Of a DNA stretch of 64,000 bases, positions 32,290-41,699 are shown piece after piece. Location: assembly GCA_964371615.1 (NCBI GenBank), contig CAYJMS010000004.1, forward strand, positions 248,001-312,000, in the 5' to 3' direction. The stretch's first letter is position 1. Each line of letters starts with the position of its first letter. The stretch is from SpSt-333 sp964371615. GTDB taxonomy: Bacteria; Bacteroidota; Ignavibacteria; UBA10030; UBA8401. Made by a program: the position numbers and the translations under genes. The notes below the pieces were generated by a model, which did no database searches, was not told the origin of the DNA, and saw only the letters and a list, made by a program, of their open reading frames with translations.

Positions 32290-33057
32290 TTATTTCATTT
32301 CCTTCGGCACTTTAATATCGCCGGGAGGAAAATACGGGAACATGTTTTTTTCCATCCAATCGTTCGCCTCGAGCGGCGTCATCTTCCAACCGGAAGGACA
32401 GTTCGAAACGATCTCGATGAAACAGGTCCCTTTTTTCTCTTTCTGTGCTTCAAACGACGCTTTGATCGCTTTCTTCAGTTTCCGAACGGCTGCCGGCGTG
32501 TGCACGGACTGACGGGTCACATAATATGCGCCGGGAAGATTCGCGACCAATTCCGTCATTTTTAACGGAGAACCCATCGTCGCACAATCTCTGCCGTACG
32601 GCGATGTCGATGTTTTCATTCCCGCCAGCGAGGTCGGCGCCATCTGGCCGCCGGTCATTCCGTAAATGCCGTTATTGATGAAGATCATCAAAATGTTTTC
32701 GCCCCGGTTGACGGTGTGGATTGTTTCCGCCGTGCCGATCGCCGCTAGATCGCCGTCGCCCTGATACGAGAAAACGAATTTTTCCGGCAATACTCTCTTA
32801 ATTCCCGTTGCCGAAGCGCTGGCTCGGCCGTGCGCCGCTTCCAGCATATCGACGTTCATATACATGTATGCAAAGACCGAGCATCCGACCGGTGCAACGC
32901 CGATCGTATTTTCCGTGATGCCCATTTCATCGATTACTTCCATCAGTATTTTATGCGCCACTCCGTGTCCGCATCCCGGACAGTAGTGGGTCGGCGTTTC
33001 GGTAAGTGCTGTGGTCTTTTGATAGACGAGTTCCATCGAATCAATTGTTGTGTTCAT
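32290..33057 (-). CDS. korB: 2-oxoacid:ferredoxin oxidoreductase, beta subunit (thiamine diphosphate-binding)
   Basis: This 255-residue beta subunit has THYCPGCGHGVAHKIL and VGCSVFAYMYMNVDML near the N-terminus. The thiamine-diphosphate/Mg motif is GDGDLAAIGTAETIHTVNRGENILMIFINN (about 98-127), and GMTGGQMAPTS follows. The CPSGWKMTP motif near the C-terminus is typical of Kor/Vor beta chains. It starts 3 bases after the alpha-subunit stop and shares the operon. It catalyses decarboxylation of the 2-oxoacid with transfer to CoA together with the alpha chain. Confidence 0.92.
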   Translation of the reverse strand: MNTTIDSMELVYQKTTALTETPTHYCPGCGHGVAHKILMEVIDEMGITENTIGVAPVGCSVFAYMYMNVDMLEAAHGRASASATGIKRVLPEKFVFSYQGDGDLAAIGTAETIHTVNRGENILMIFINNGIYGMTGGQMAPTSLAGMKTSTSPYGRDCATMGSPLKMTELVANLPGAYYVTRQSVHTPAAVRKLKKAIKASFEAQKEKKGTCFIEIVSNCPSGWKMTPLEANDWMEKNMFPYFPPGDIKVPKEMK

Positions 33058-33060
33058 GAT

Positions 33061-34164
33061 TCACCTCACCGCCTGATGAATGAGATTGTGTTTCTCGGCA
33101 AGTGCCTCCATTTCCAGCAGTATGTCTTCCGGCGTCGGGATCATGCCCCCCATGCGTCCCCGGAAATAGACCGGTGATTTTCCGTTCACCGCTAGTCGCA
33201 CATCTTCCACCATCTGTCCGGAATTCATCTCCACGGTCAGGAACACTCTGCTGGGCGTTGCCAGCGATGCGATGATGTCGTACGGGAACGGATAGAGCGT
33301 AATCGGACGAACGACGCCGACACGCAGTCCTTTTTCCGCTGCAAGTTCGTTCGCTTTATTGCAGACCCGCGCGGTCAAACCGAATGCGACGAGAATAATG
33401 TCCGCATCCTTCACGTTGAACAGTTCGTACCGTTCTTCCTTGCGTAATTTTCTGTATTTGTCCTGCAGATGGAGGTTGATCGATTCCATTTTATCCGGTT
33501 CCATATGCAATGAGGTAATAAAGTTCCGTTCGCGGGTTGCCGGTTTTCCGGTAATCGCCCACTCATGTTTCGGAAGCGGCAGCGAGCCTTCCTTCGGCAG
33601 ATAGACTTTCTCCATCATCTGGCCGATGGCGCCGTCGGAAAGAATCAATGCCGGCATCCGATACTCTTCGGCAAGCCGGAATCCTTCAAAGACGAAGTCT
33701 GCCATTTCCTGTACGGAGTTCGGAGCAAGAACGATGATGTGATAGTCCCCGTGTCCGCCCCCCTTGGTCGCCTGAAAATAATCTCCCTGTGCGGGTTGTA
33801 TCGTTCCGAGTCCCGGTCCTCCCCGCTGCACGTTCACCAGCAGACAGGGAATTTCCGATGCGGCGATGTACGAAATTCCTTCCTGCATCAAACTGAATCC
33901 CGGGCTGGATGACGATGTCATCACCCGTGCACCTGCCGAGCCGGCGCCGTACACCATATTGATCGACGCGACTTCGCTTTCGGCCTGCAGCACAACCGCT
34001 GTGGAGCGTTTGGGAACCTGTTCGGTCAGATATTCGAGAACTTCCGATTGCGGAGTGATGGGATATCCGAAGTACGCCTGCATGTTCGCGCGGATCGCCG
34101 CTTCGGCAAGGGCTTCATTCCCCTTCATCAGCTTCGGCGTTTCCTCCCGTTGAAGTGTTGACAT
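33061..34164 (-). CDS. korA: 2-oxoacid:ferredoxin oxidoreductase, alpha subunit (VorB/KorA-like)
   Basis: This 367-residue alpha subunit has MKGNEALAEAAIRANMQAYFGYPITPQSEVLEYL at the start, then SSSSPGFSLMQEGISYIAASEIPCLLVNVQRGGPGLGT and GVVRPITLYPFPYDII. Alpha chains bind CoA and shape the substrate pocket. A delta-alpha-beta-gamma order matches the four-subunit OorDABC/Vor arrangement. I chose ATG 34164; a GTG at 34239 would overlap the delta gene and add a basic tail unlike the family. It begins 16 bases after the delta-subunit stop. Confidence 0.9.
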   Translation of the reverse strand: MSTLQREETPKLMKGNEALAEAAIRANMQAYFGYPITPQSEVLEYLTEQVPKRSTAVVLQAESEVASINMVYGAGSAGARVMTSSSSPGFSLMQEGISYIAASEIPCLLVNVQRGGPGLGTIQPAQGDYFQATKGGGHGDYHIIVLAPNSVQEMADFVFEGFRLAEEYRMPALILSDGAIGQMMEKVYLPKEGSLPLPKHEWAITGKPATRERNFITSLHMEPDKMESINLHLQDKYRKLRKEERYELFNVKDADIILVAFGLTARVCNKANELAAEKGLRVGVVRPITLYPFPYDIIASLATPSRVFLTVEMNSGQMVEDVRLAVNGKSPVYFRGRMGGMIPTPEDILLEMEALAEKHNLIHQAVR

Positions 34165-34180
34165 GAGAATCTTCCTTTCG

Positions 34181-34453
34181 TTATGCCGTTTGGGCTCTGA
34201 GTGTCGGTGTCGCCGTTTTTTTTGCCTGTTTGGGCTCACGGTACACGGTGATCGCGGAATCGGGACAGACCAATGCGCAATTCATGCATCCGGTGCAGTT
34301 GTCCAATACCAATTCGGCGAAGCGATACCCTTTACGGTTGATCGATGAGGAGAGTGCAAGACTGTTCTGAGGACAGGCGGCGATGCAGAGCTCGCAGCCT
34401 TTACAAATTTCCATGGCAACTACTACCGTGCCGTGTATCATGAATGCCTCCAA
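34181..34453 (-). CDS. korD: 2-oxoacid:ferredoxin oxidoreductase, delta subunit (two [4Fe-4S] clusters)
   Basis: This 90-residue ferredoxin-like subunit carries two cluster motifs: CKGCELCIAACPQNS (about 18-32) and CTGCMNCALVCPDSA (about 54-68). It passes electrons from the catalytic alpha/beta core to ferredoxin. It is the first gene of the operon. About 265 bases without a gene separate it from the LVIVD-protein gene upstream, and these presumably hold the operon promoter. The tail is basic (REPKQAKKTATPTLRAQTA). Confidence 0.92.
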   Translation of the reverse strand: MEAFMIHGTVVVAMEICKGCELCIAACPQNSLALSSSINRKGYRFAELVLDNCTGCMNCALVCPDSAITVYREPKQAKKTATPTLRAQTA

Positions 34454-34719
34454 TGATAGTATTATGGTATATCCTGCTTCAATTAGCGTACCACAGAGGA
34501 AAACAGGCTATTTGACGTGAAAAGGCATGTCCGGAGAGCGGAAATTTGCAAATATGGGAAGTTGGAAAAGTGTTATTCTTATTATGCTAAATTGTTGGGT
34601 TTTTCGACAGGACAAATATCTACTCCACTTCGAAATTGATGAATTATGAAGCAGGGTTAAAAACGAAATGGGAGTTTATTGTCCTGTTTTTTGTGTGTAT
34701 CGACGATGGGAGAATTAAA

Positions 34720-35820
34720 TTATGGCAGTGTGGAAAGGAAAACCGGAGAATTCGGTTGCAGAATATTGTATAGATTTATGTCAGTGCTCCCGATTGTGTA
34801 AAGAATTGTATTGTGAACAATAACGTCATGCGGCAATAACGAAGGAAACGAAAATATCTCAGTGAGATCGGAAGCGTGAGTAAAGGTGAAAATCTTTAGA
34901 CCCTTTTTCAAGTCGCATATATATAATGTCCCATTCTGTACCGCTAATCCGGCTGGACTGTCAAAAAGGTATGTTTTTAAAATTACAGGATTCCGAATAT
35001 CACCAATACCGATGATGATCAATTGATTAGTTCCCGCTCCGCAGTTTGTTCCATCACGCACGGTGACGTATGCTACTGTATCTTCGACCACAACAGGATC
35101 GCAACCTCGAGTATGCCGCAGTTCGGATAACCGATCCGGAAGATCAGGTTCTGAAATATTATAGACATACATTCCGAATCTCCCGCCAATGAAGAGAAGT
35201 GAATCCTTCGCAAAGATGGTTTCTATGTCCCACCCAATCTCCACTCTGTTGCGATAGACCGGTTTCGCCGGATCGGAGATCATAAATACAACCAGCGAAC
35301 TTTGATCGATGCAATAGAGATATTCATTGACAATAATAAATCTCGCCATCAACCCTCCTTGCCCTGTTTGTGTTGAGGGTGTTACCACGGGATCAGAGCG
35401 TGGAGCCGGAATGCATTCGAAACAACTCCATCCGTGTGATTCTACGACACCTTCCGTCATCGGCATCACCGAAAAATCATACGTATTGAATATATCCGGC
35501 AGTGAGTCGATCTGTTTTGGATTGTTCATGTCGTTGACATCGTACAAAATAAGACTCTGCCACCGGTCTGCATACATAATGGTATCGACAATGGCGATAT
35601 CGTGCGTTCCTTCAACAGCAAGTGTATTGATCGTGAACGGTGAGGCAGGATGTGCAACAGAATAGATCTTCATTCCGTCTATTGGATGTGTTTTGACCAA
35701 ATATGAATTGTACAAATAGATCTTTGCTTCAATATCTGCGGCTATCGATGTCGACTTAAATCCAACCGATCCGACAAGGATCACACTGATCCAAATGGAA
35801 TTGATAAAATATGTTTTCAT
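34720..35820 (-). CDS. Exported LVIVD-repeat protein
   Basis: This 366-residue protein has an N-terminal signal peptide (WISVILVGSVGFKSTSIAA). The body is a beta-propeller-like series of LVIVD-type repeats, for example LILYDVNDMNNPKQIDSL, LVVFMISDPAKPVYRN, MYVYNISEPDLPDRLSE, LIIIGIGDIRNPVILK and INLYNILQPNSPVFLS. Such proteins are common surface or periplasmic proteins in FCB bacteria and have no known catalytic role. It has no T9SS sorting end itself. It lies 31 bases downstream of the 933-residue T9SS cargo gene on the same strand, so both are probably co-transcribed. Confidence 0.82.
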   Translation of the reverse strand: MKTYFINSIWISVILVGSVGFKSTSIAADIEAKIYLYNSYLVKTHPIDGMKIYSVAHPASPFTINTLAVEGTHDIAIVDTIMYADRWQSLILYDVNDMNNPKQIDSLPDIFNTYDFSVMPMTEGVVESHGWSCFECIPAPRSDPVVTPSTQTGQGGLMARFIIVNEYLYCIDQSSLVVFMISDPAKPVYRNRVEIGWDIETIFAKDSLLFIGGRFGMYVYNISEPDLPDRLSELRHTRGCDPVVVEDTVAYVTVRDGTNCGAGTNQLIIIGIGDIRNPVILKTYLFDSPAGLAVQNGTLYICDLKKGLKIFTFTHASDLTEIFSFPSLLPHDVIVHNTILYTIGSTDINLYNILQPNSPVFLSTLP

Positions 35821-35851
35821 ATATTCTTAATAAGACGGATCATTGTAATCG

Positions 35852-38653
35852 TTATTTCATAAGTATTATTTTCTTCACTGCAGTATATTTCTCTGTTCGC
35901 ATTCGCACAAAATACAATCCGGATGCAAATTGTTCTGCGTTCCATGATACTATAAAATCTCCCGCTGTCTTTTCTTCGTTCACCAACACCGCCGTTTCGC
36001 GCCCGATTGCATCGTAGATTTTCAACGTCACAAATGCCCTGTGCGGAAGTTGATACTTAAATGTCGTAACAGGATTGAATGGATTGGGATAGTTTTGCGA
36101 AAGAGAATATTCCGAAGGAATATTCTGCCGTATCCCGTTTACTGTCGTTGCAACATCGGAAACAACAAGTGTATCATAGAACGACACTCCCTTGCGCGTC
36201 ATTACCGTTAAAGTATCCCCCGGTTGTATGGAAGTACCGTTGAGAAGTATGGTCGTCGTCCAGGTATACCGGGATTTCCCCAATATGTTTTCCCTGATGA
36301 ATATTTGTTTTATCGTATTTTGCACGGAAAACTCGGAAATCACTTGTGCCTGTTCGTTATTGGAAAAATTGAAGATGCGGTAATTTATCGGAATCCGCGG
36401 ATTGTCAGCAACGGTCGAATCAACGATCGAATCGTAAAACACGATGCGATAATCACACGGATGAGCATATCCGTGGTCAATGTGACCGTCGTTATCGACG
36501 TCAATATCGTCGCGCGAGAATACGGTTTGGCGCACCGACGCTGGTGCGTTATTCCAGTACAACGTGTCCGTCACCGTAACGACATCATTCACTCGCAACC
36601 TCATTCCACTGAAAATGTCGCTCTCGGATTGAGGGTGGACCGGCTCTCGGTCAAGGATATACGTCTGTGTCGTGGCATTGAACACCGAAAATGTTTTCAC
36701 TCCAGACGCTGCCGTATCAACAAATGAAATAATATAACGATCATTACCTGCGGCGGATTTATCCAGAAGGACAACGGAGATTTCTGCATTCGTCCGTTTT
36801 GACGGATAACTGACGTTCGTATCCAGCAACACATTTCGGGTGGTCTGTTTATTAAATACTGCGGTTGAAAAACCGGAAGTGCCGGTCGCCGATCGAAAGA
36901 CAAATCGCAGCAACATCGATGCGCTGTTCGGCAACGAGGCGAGATCGAGCGTCATTGTCTGGGGAAGCGAATCCGTTAGAAACCAATGTGTATAAAATAG
37001 CGCTTCGTCAGAGCCGGTGGAAAAATACGCTTCGATATGGACCGTGTCTTTTTGCGGCAAACCAAAATATGTCGATATGGGAATTGCCTTGTCGGAAATG
37101 GTACGCCCTTCGACAAACGGGTCGACATCGAAGAAAACGTGCGGGGATGCCGTCGGCGAATTATTGATACGGAAAAAACCGCTTTCCGAGAAATCCAGGG
37201 GAACCTCATTGGCTCCTTTGTGTATGATAACGAATTTGCCGAACGACCAGTTGCCGACATTGTCGGTGTTCCATTGAAATACGCCGTTGTTCGGTTGATC
37301 CTTCGTAACTGCGGTATATGTATGTCCCCGATCGGAGGTAAAATAAATGTCAACGGTGCCGCCGGTCGCCGTTGTCGTCCATTGCAACGTCACAGCCCCC
37401 TGCAGACTTTGATAATAGCCGGGGTATTTCCACTGGATAGTTTTGCCGATCGAATCCATGTATAATTTCTTACTATACGCAATCCGGGCGAGCGATACTT
37501 TTGCACGGATTTCATCGTTGGTATAGCCATACGCCAGAACGGTTGAAATACGCCGTGTAGCTCCGGGGGCAAGCGGGAAATAATCCGTTCCCATCGTATA
37601 ATCTGCATCCATTCCCGATGTCACGACTGTATCGTTCGTCACCCCGGGCAGTGGATGGTTGGTCCCCTGACGAAAACGGTTCCAGAGTTCTTCATCGTTG
37701 GCAAGGGAAATATTATTCGACGGTGCGAAACAATAAAAACTTCCGATCGAATTGTTATTCGGCGCATCGACAAAGCTGCTGCCGATTTTCCCGACCGGTC
37801 CGGACCAGAAGGGATTTCGTTCCGCAGTATTGTCAACATCGCCGGTGATGACAATTTGTTCTTTCTTCAGCAGAATCGAATAATCGTCGTCATATTCCTG
37901 CCCGCTGGCAGCATTACCGGTCAATCCAACGTATGTTCCCATTAAATAGCCGAAGAACACTTTGTCGTACATCAGTTCGCTCGTATTTTTAATATCATAT
38001 ATTCTGAACATCACGTCCCGGAACAATGGATGATTCCATTGGATATACCGTGCCTCAATCGATATCCCCTGACCATAGGTACCTGTAAAATCAGCGTTGA
38101 ACGGATTATGCGCCGCTGTATCGAACCGATGATCGTTCCTATCATTCATATGAATGTATGACTCAACGGCGTTCGATATTTCTGAAAAACCGAATGCCGA
38201 TCTCCATCCTGACCAATGCGCGGGCCATGTCTCCATCAGATCACGGAAGGCAACGGAATTTGCGAGACCGTTTATTGAAATCCCGGTTGGCATGAACGTC
38301 CATCGCTCTCCGTTGGGGCTTTCATCCTGATTAACGGCCGGACGCGTAACCGGCGCTGTAATAACCGAATGGACGGTATCGGGAATACCGTCGTTGTTGT
38401 AGTCTTTGATTGGAAATTCCAGTCCCACCATGATGCTTTCATCTCCAATATATCCGTTTGCATTACGCAGCCACGCCCCTCGGGGATAATTACCAACCGG
38501 CTGGCCGATCACTCCCCAGTTACCAAAAACAGTTTTTATATTGTTGCCATTCATGATTCCCATGCGATAATATTCCGGCCCGCTCTGTTGTGAAAAAAGT
38601 GCAGAGATAAAAGCATGGTATGCTGATACCAAAATGAAAAGGTATGTTTTCAT
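35852..38653 (-). CDS. Large secreted protein with T9SS sorting domain
   Basis: This is a 933-residue protein with an N-terminal signal peptide (MKTYLFILVSAYHAFISALFSQ). A long beta-rich passenger contains a fibronectin-like stretch near 415-480 (TATGGTVDIYFTSDRGHTYTAV). The last 85 residues are a type IX secretion sorting domain beginning SLSQNYPNPFNPVTTFKY and ending in the basic KYTAVKKIILMK. The protein is therefore expected to cross the outer membrane through T9SS and stay at the cell surface. The passenger shares its general plan with the 1,004-residue protein at 45765-48779. Function of the passenger is unknown. Confidence 0.88.
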   Translation of the reverse strand: MKTYLFILVSAYHAFISALFSQQSGPEYYRMGIMNGNNIKTVFGNWGVIGQPVGNYPRGAWLRNANGYIGDESIMVGLEFPIKDYNNDGIPDTVHSVITAPVTRPAVNQDESPNGERWTFMPTGISINGLANSVAFRDLMETWPAHWSGWRSAFGFSEISNAVESYIHMNDRNDHRFDTAAHNPFNADFTGTYGQGISIEARYIQWNHPLFRDVMFRIYDIKNTSELMYDKVFFGYLMGTYVGLTGNAASGQEYDDDYSILLKKEQIVITGDVDNTAERNPFWSGPVGKIGSSFVDAPNNNSIGSFYCFAPSNNISLANDEELWNRFRQGTNHPLPGVTNDTVVTSGMDADYTMGTDYFPLAPGATRRISTVLAYGYTNDEIRAKVSLARIAYSKKLYMDSIGKTIQWKYPGYYQSLQGAVTLQWTTTATGGTVDIYFTSDRGHTYTAVTKDQPNNGVFQWNTDNVGNWSFGKFVIIHKGANEVPLDFSESGFFRINNSPTASPHVFFDVDPFVEGRTISDKAIPISTYFGLPQKDTVHIEAYFSTGSDEALFYTHWFLTDSLPQTMTLDLASLPNSASMLLRFVFRSATGTSGFSTAVFNKQTTRNVLLDTNVSYPSKRTNAEISVVLLDKSAAGNDRYIISFVDTAASGVKTFSVFNATTQTYILDREPVHPQSESDIFSGMRLRVNDVVTVTDTLYWNNAPASVRQTVFSRDDIDVDNDGHIDHGYAHPCDYRIVFYDSIVDSTVADNPRIPINYRIFNFSNNEQAQVISEFSVQNTIKQIFIRENILGKSRYTWTTTILLNGTSIQPGDTLTVMTRKGVSFYDTLVVSDVATTVNGIRQNIPSEYSLSQNYPNPFNPVTTFKYQLPHRAFVTLKIYDAIGRETAVLVNEEKTAGDFIVSWNAEQFASGLYFVRMRTEKYTAVKKIILMK

Positions 38654-39223
38654 AGAGTATTCCAGAATAATTTCGGTTGGATAATTACGATGCAGCGGAC
38701 GCTACGTTCGCATAGCCCAAGTCTGTGATTGCGCAAATATATATCTTTCACGGACATGATGAATTCCGTATGCCGGGTCATGTGCAGTAAGCGGGTAATG
38801 AATCCGGCGGAAATGTATTGTGTTGTGCTGTTGCACATGGTGGTAATACTTCATTCCTTTGACAGAGAGCAATGGTGGATCAAGTGACAATCCTTTTTGG
38901 GCGGCTATACTATGTACCACTTTTTCCCCGCATCGTCAAGGGTGAATCGATATCCGTAAATTCAAATGTATTTTCTAAATCTTGACTTGACGTAACTCAC
39001 ACACCTTGCTCCTGAATTTTTTCGATACAAAAGAAAATTGTATATTTATTAATCCATTTCGGAAATTTAAGTAAGAATGTCCGAACATATATCCGCATTG
39101 CATATTGTAGAAATATCATTAACCGGTAACAAAAAATGTGGTTATTTACCAATGAAACGGCAGCACGGGATTTGCCTCCATAACAAGATAACAATGTAAG
39201 CACAGCATTTTTTTTACGCCCAA
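38654..39223. other. Divergent intergenic region between two T9SS cargo genes
   Basis: This holds 570 bases without a supported gene. Short frames occur on the minus strand but lack any protein-like character. It must carry the divergent promoters of the 933-residue cargo and the endonuclease gene. No clear operator or structured RNA was recognised. Confidence 0.4.
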
Positions 39224-41650
39224 ATGTCCAAGAATCGCCCAAGAATTCTTTCTATTTTTATTGCATTTCTTCTTCCCGTACTGTTGTTGGGACAGGGGAC
39301 CTATTACAACAGCATCGATACCGGTGCCGTGACGTTTGTGACGGACCTACATAGTCTGATCTATCCCCACACCAAAATCTCCTACGATAATTTCGATGAG
39401 ACGAATATTGCCAATTTTGCATCGCGGGATACGACAGGCGGACAAAAGGTTGTGACGTGTGTGTACAGCGGAGAGAATTTCGTGTATACGCCGCCATTTG
39501 CATGGACCACCTTCAGTCGTGAACATACGTGGTGTCATAGTTGGATGCCGACGTATAGTTCAACTTCCGGACCGGAATATTCCGACCAACACCATTTGTT
39601 TCCGACGAATCAAAACAATGCCAACGGGCGGCGGAGCAATCATCCGCTTGGTGAAGTGACATCGATATCGTATCAATATCTGGAAGGGAAATTAGGAACA
39701 AACGAGCTCGATGAAACTGTCTATGAGCCGCGCGACTCACAAAAAGGGGATGCGGCGAGGGCATTGTTTTATATGGCGGTATGTTATAACGGCGTTAACG
39801 GCAACGATTGGTCGTTCAATTATTTAAATACAGTCACATTACCCGGATTAACAAATCCGGAGCCGCCTCAAAGTTTGGAAGTGCTGTTGCAATGGCACGA
39901 ACAGGATCCGCCGGATGATTGGGAACGGGCGCGGAATGAGTATATCTATTCTATTCAAAACAACCGCAATCCATTCGTCGATTATCCGACCTGGATTGAC
40001 CTGATCGACTTCAACACATTGACAAAAAAGACTACGGCGACGCTGGCGGATGAACCGACGAATTATCCGAACGGATTTGGAACGCCGACAATCACCTCGT
40101 CGTCCATCACAGTCACATGGACCGATCCGGCGGGAGAGGTGTTGCCGACGGGATATCTATTATACGCCAATACTACCGGTACTTTTTCCAATCCGACGGA
40201 TGGCACAGTATATTCAGATGATAGCGATCTGTCAGATGGATCGGCACGGGTTAATGTCGCTTATGGTACAGAATCCTACGCATTTTCAGGTCTTTCGTCA
40301 TCAACAAATTATTCTTTCAGGTTAATTCCATATAACGGTAATGATGGTGCAAGGAATTACAAAACCGCATCGTTTCCTTCCGGATTGACAGAGACATACA
40401 CGACCGGCGCTTCTGCAACCAATGCCTATATTGAAATAACATCGACCACTTTTACCTATTCCCAATCATTTAATGTATTGTCAAATACCGGTTCAGGAAA
40501 TATTTGGAACAACAGTACGACGATACCGGGATGGTACTCTAATAAATCTACCTATAATGCTAGTACGGGTTCCGCTACAACGGGAACTGCGTATAGTTAT
40601 GGAGCCGCTGCTGAAGTGGACCGTTCGGCCGGATCGCTTGCATCAAATGCTTCCGGCTCTATTCAATATGCAGTACGATTTATGAACAACAGCGGCACGA
40701 CAATTACGACGATACCGCTTCGGTATACAGGCGAGCAATGGCGAAATGGCGGCAATGCCTCAGCACAAAGTTTGACTTTTGAATATAAGATCAATGCGAC
40801 TTCTATCAATGATGCAACCGGTTGGATTCCGGTTTCCGCCTTGGATTTTGTCAGCCCGATAGCTTCGGTAACTGCATCCGCTATAGACGGAAACAGTACG
40901 TCAAATAAAACAACACTTTCTTCAACAATCTCTGTGACATTATTAAATGGTGATGAGATCTGGTTCCGCTGGACGGATATCAATGATTCGGGTAGTGATC
41001 ACGGTCTCTCCTTCGATGATTTCTCTTTCAATCCAAACGGAACCACTCTTCCGGTTGAACTCACCTCATTCATCGCATCGGTTTTGAACAATCATATCCA
41101 TCTTCGGTGGAGCACGGCGACGGAGACGAATAATTACGGATTTTATGTAGAGCGGAAAGAATTTAATCATCGGCCCATCGGATCATTGAATCAATCAGCC
41201 AATGAGTCAATGGATCAATGGAATAACATTGGATTTGTTGAGGGTCATGGAACAACGAATGCACCGAACCCCTACTCATTCATAGATGGGAACTCTTGCG
41301 GAACGGTTGCATATCGTTTAAAGCAGATTGACCGGGATGGGCTGATTGAATATAGTCAGATCGTTGAAGTAACGGTACCAGTACCGCAAATGTTTTCGCT
41401 CGAACAGAATTATCCGAATCCGTTCAATGCAGAAACGCATATTTCGTATAGTTTGATCTCTGCAGAGCATACGACATTGAAGATATTCAATACCATTGGA
41501 CAGGAAGTTTCAATGCTGGTTCAGGGATTTATGCCGGCGGGAAAATATACCGTTCCGTTCAATGCGTCGCATCTGTCCGGCGGGATATATTTTTATACCC
41601 TCCGCGCGGGAAAATTCACTGAAACAAAAAAACTACTGCTCGTAAAATAG
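39224..41650 (+). CDS. T9SS-exported endonuclease I family nuclease
   Basis: This is an 808-residue protein. Signal peptide ILSIFIAFLLPVLLLGQ is followed by an endonuclease I domain (about 25-255). That domain contains EHTWCHSWMPTYSS, DQHHLFPTNQNNANGRRSNHPLG with the catalytic/metal residues, and YEPRDSQKGDAARALFYM. A fibronectin-III-like domain covers about 283-395, then a beta-sandwich region typical of secreted nucleases (about 400-610). A linker with an Asn/Ser/Gln-rich insertion (about 648-668) and a T9SS sorting domain (LEQNYPNPFNAETHISYS, end KLLLVK) complete it. A role in digesting extracellular nucleic acid for nutrients or in biofilm is likely. Confidence 0.9.
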   Translation: MSKNRPRILSIFIAFLLPVLLLGQGTYYNSIDTGAVTFVTDLHSLIYPHTKISYDNFDETNIANFASRDTTGGQKVVTCVYSGENFVYTPPFAWTTFSREHTWCHSWMPTYSSTSGPEYSDQHHLFPTNQNNANGRRSNHPLGEVTSISYQYLEGKLGTNELDETVYEPRDSQKGDAARALFYMAVCYNGVNGNDWSFNYLNTVTLPGLTNPEPPQSLEVLLQWHEQDPPDDWERARNEYIYSIQNNRNPFVDYPTWIDLIDFNTLTKKTTATLADEPTNYPNGFGTPTITSSSITVTWTDPAGEVLPTGYLLYANTTGTFSNPTDGTVYSDDSDLSDGSARVNVAYGTESYAFSGLSSSTNYSFRLIPYNGNDGARNYKTASFPSGLTETYTTGASATNAYIEITSTTFTYSQSFNVLSNTGSGNIWNNSTTIPGWYSNKSTYNASTGSATTGTAYSYGAAAEVDRSAGSLASNASGSIQYAVRFMNNSGTTITTIPLRYTGEQWRNGGNASAQSLTFEYKINATSINDATGWIPVSALDFVSPIASVTASAIDGNSTSNKTTLSSTISVTLLNGDEIWFRWTDINDSGSDHGLSFDDFSFNPNGTTLPVELTSFIASVLNNHIHLRWSTATETNNYGFYVERKEFNHRPIGSLNQSANESMDQWNNIGFVEGHGTTNAPNPYSFIDGNSCGTVAYRLKQIDRDGLIEYSQIVEVTVPVPQMFSLEQNYPNPFNAETHISYSLISAEHTTLKIFNTIGQEVSMLVQGFMPAGKYTVPFNASHLSGGIYFYTLRAGKFTETKKLLLVK

Positions 41651-41699
41651 ATTGTTTTGCTTTTGAACTATCAGAATCTATAATGGTGTTATAAATTTC

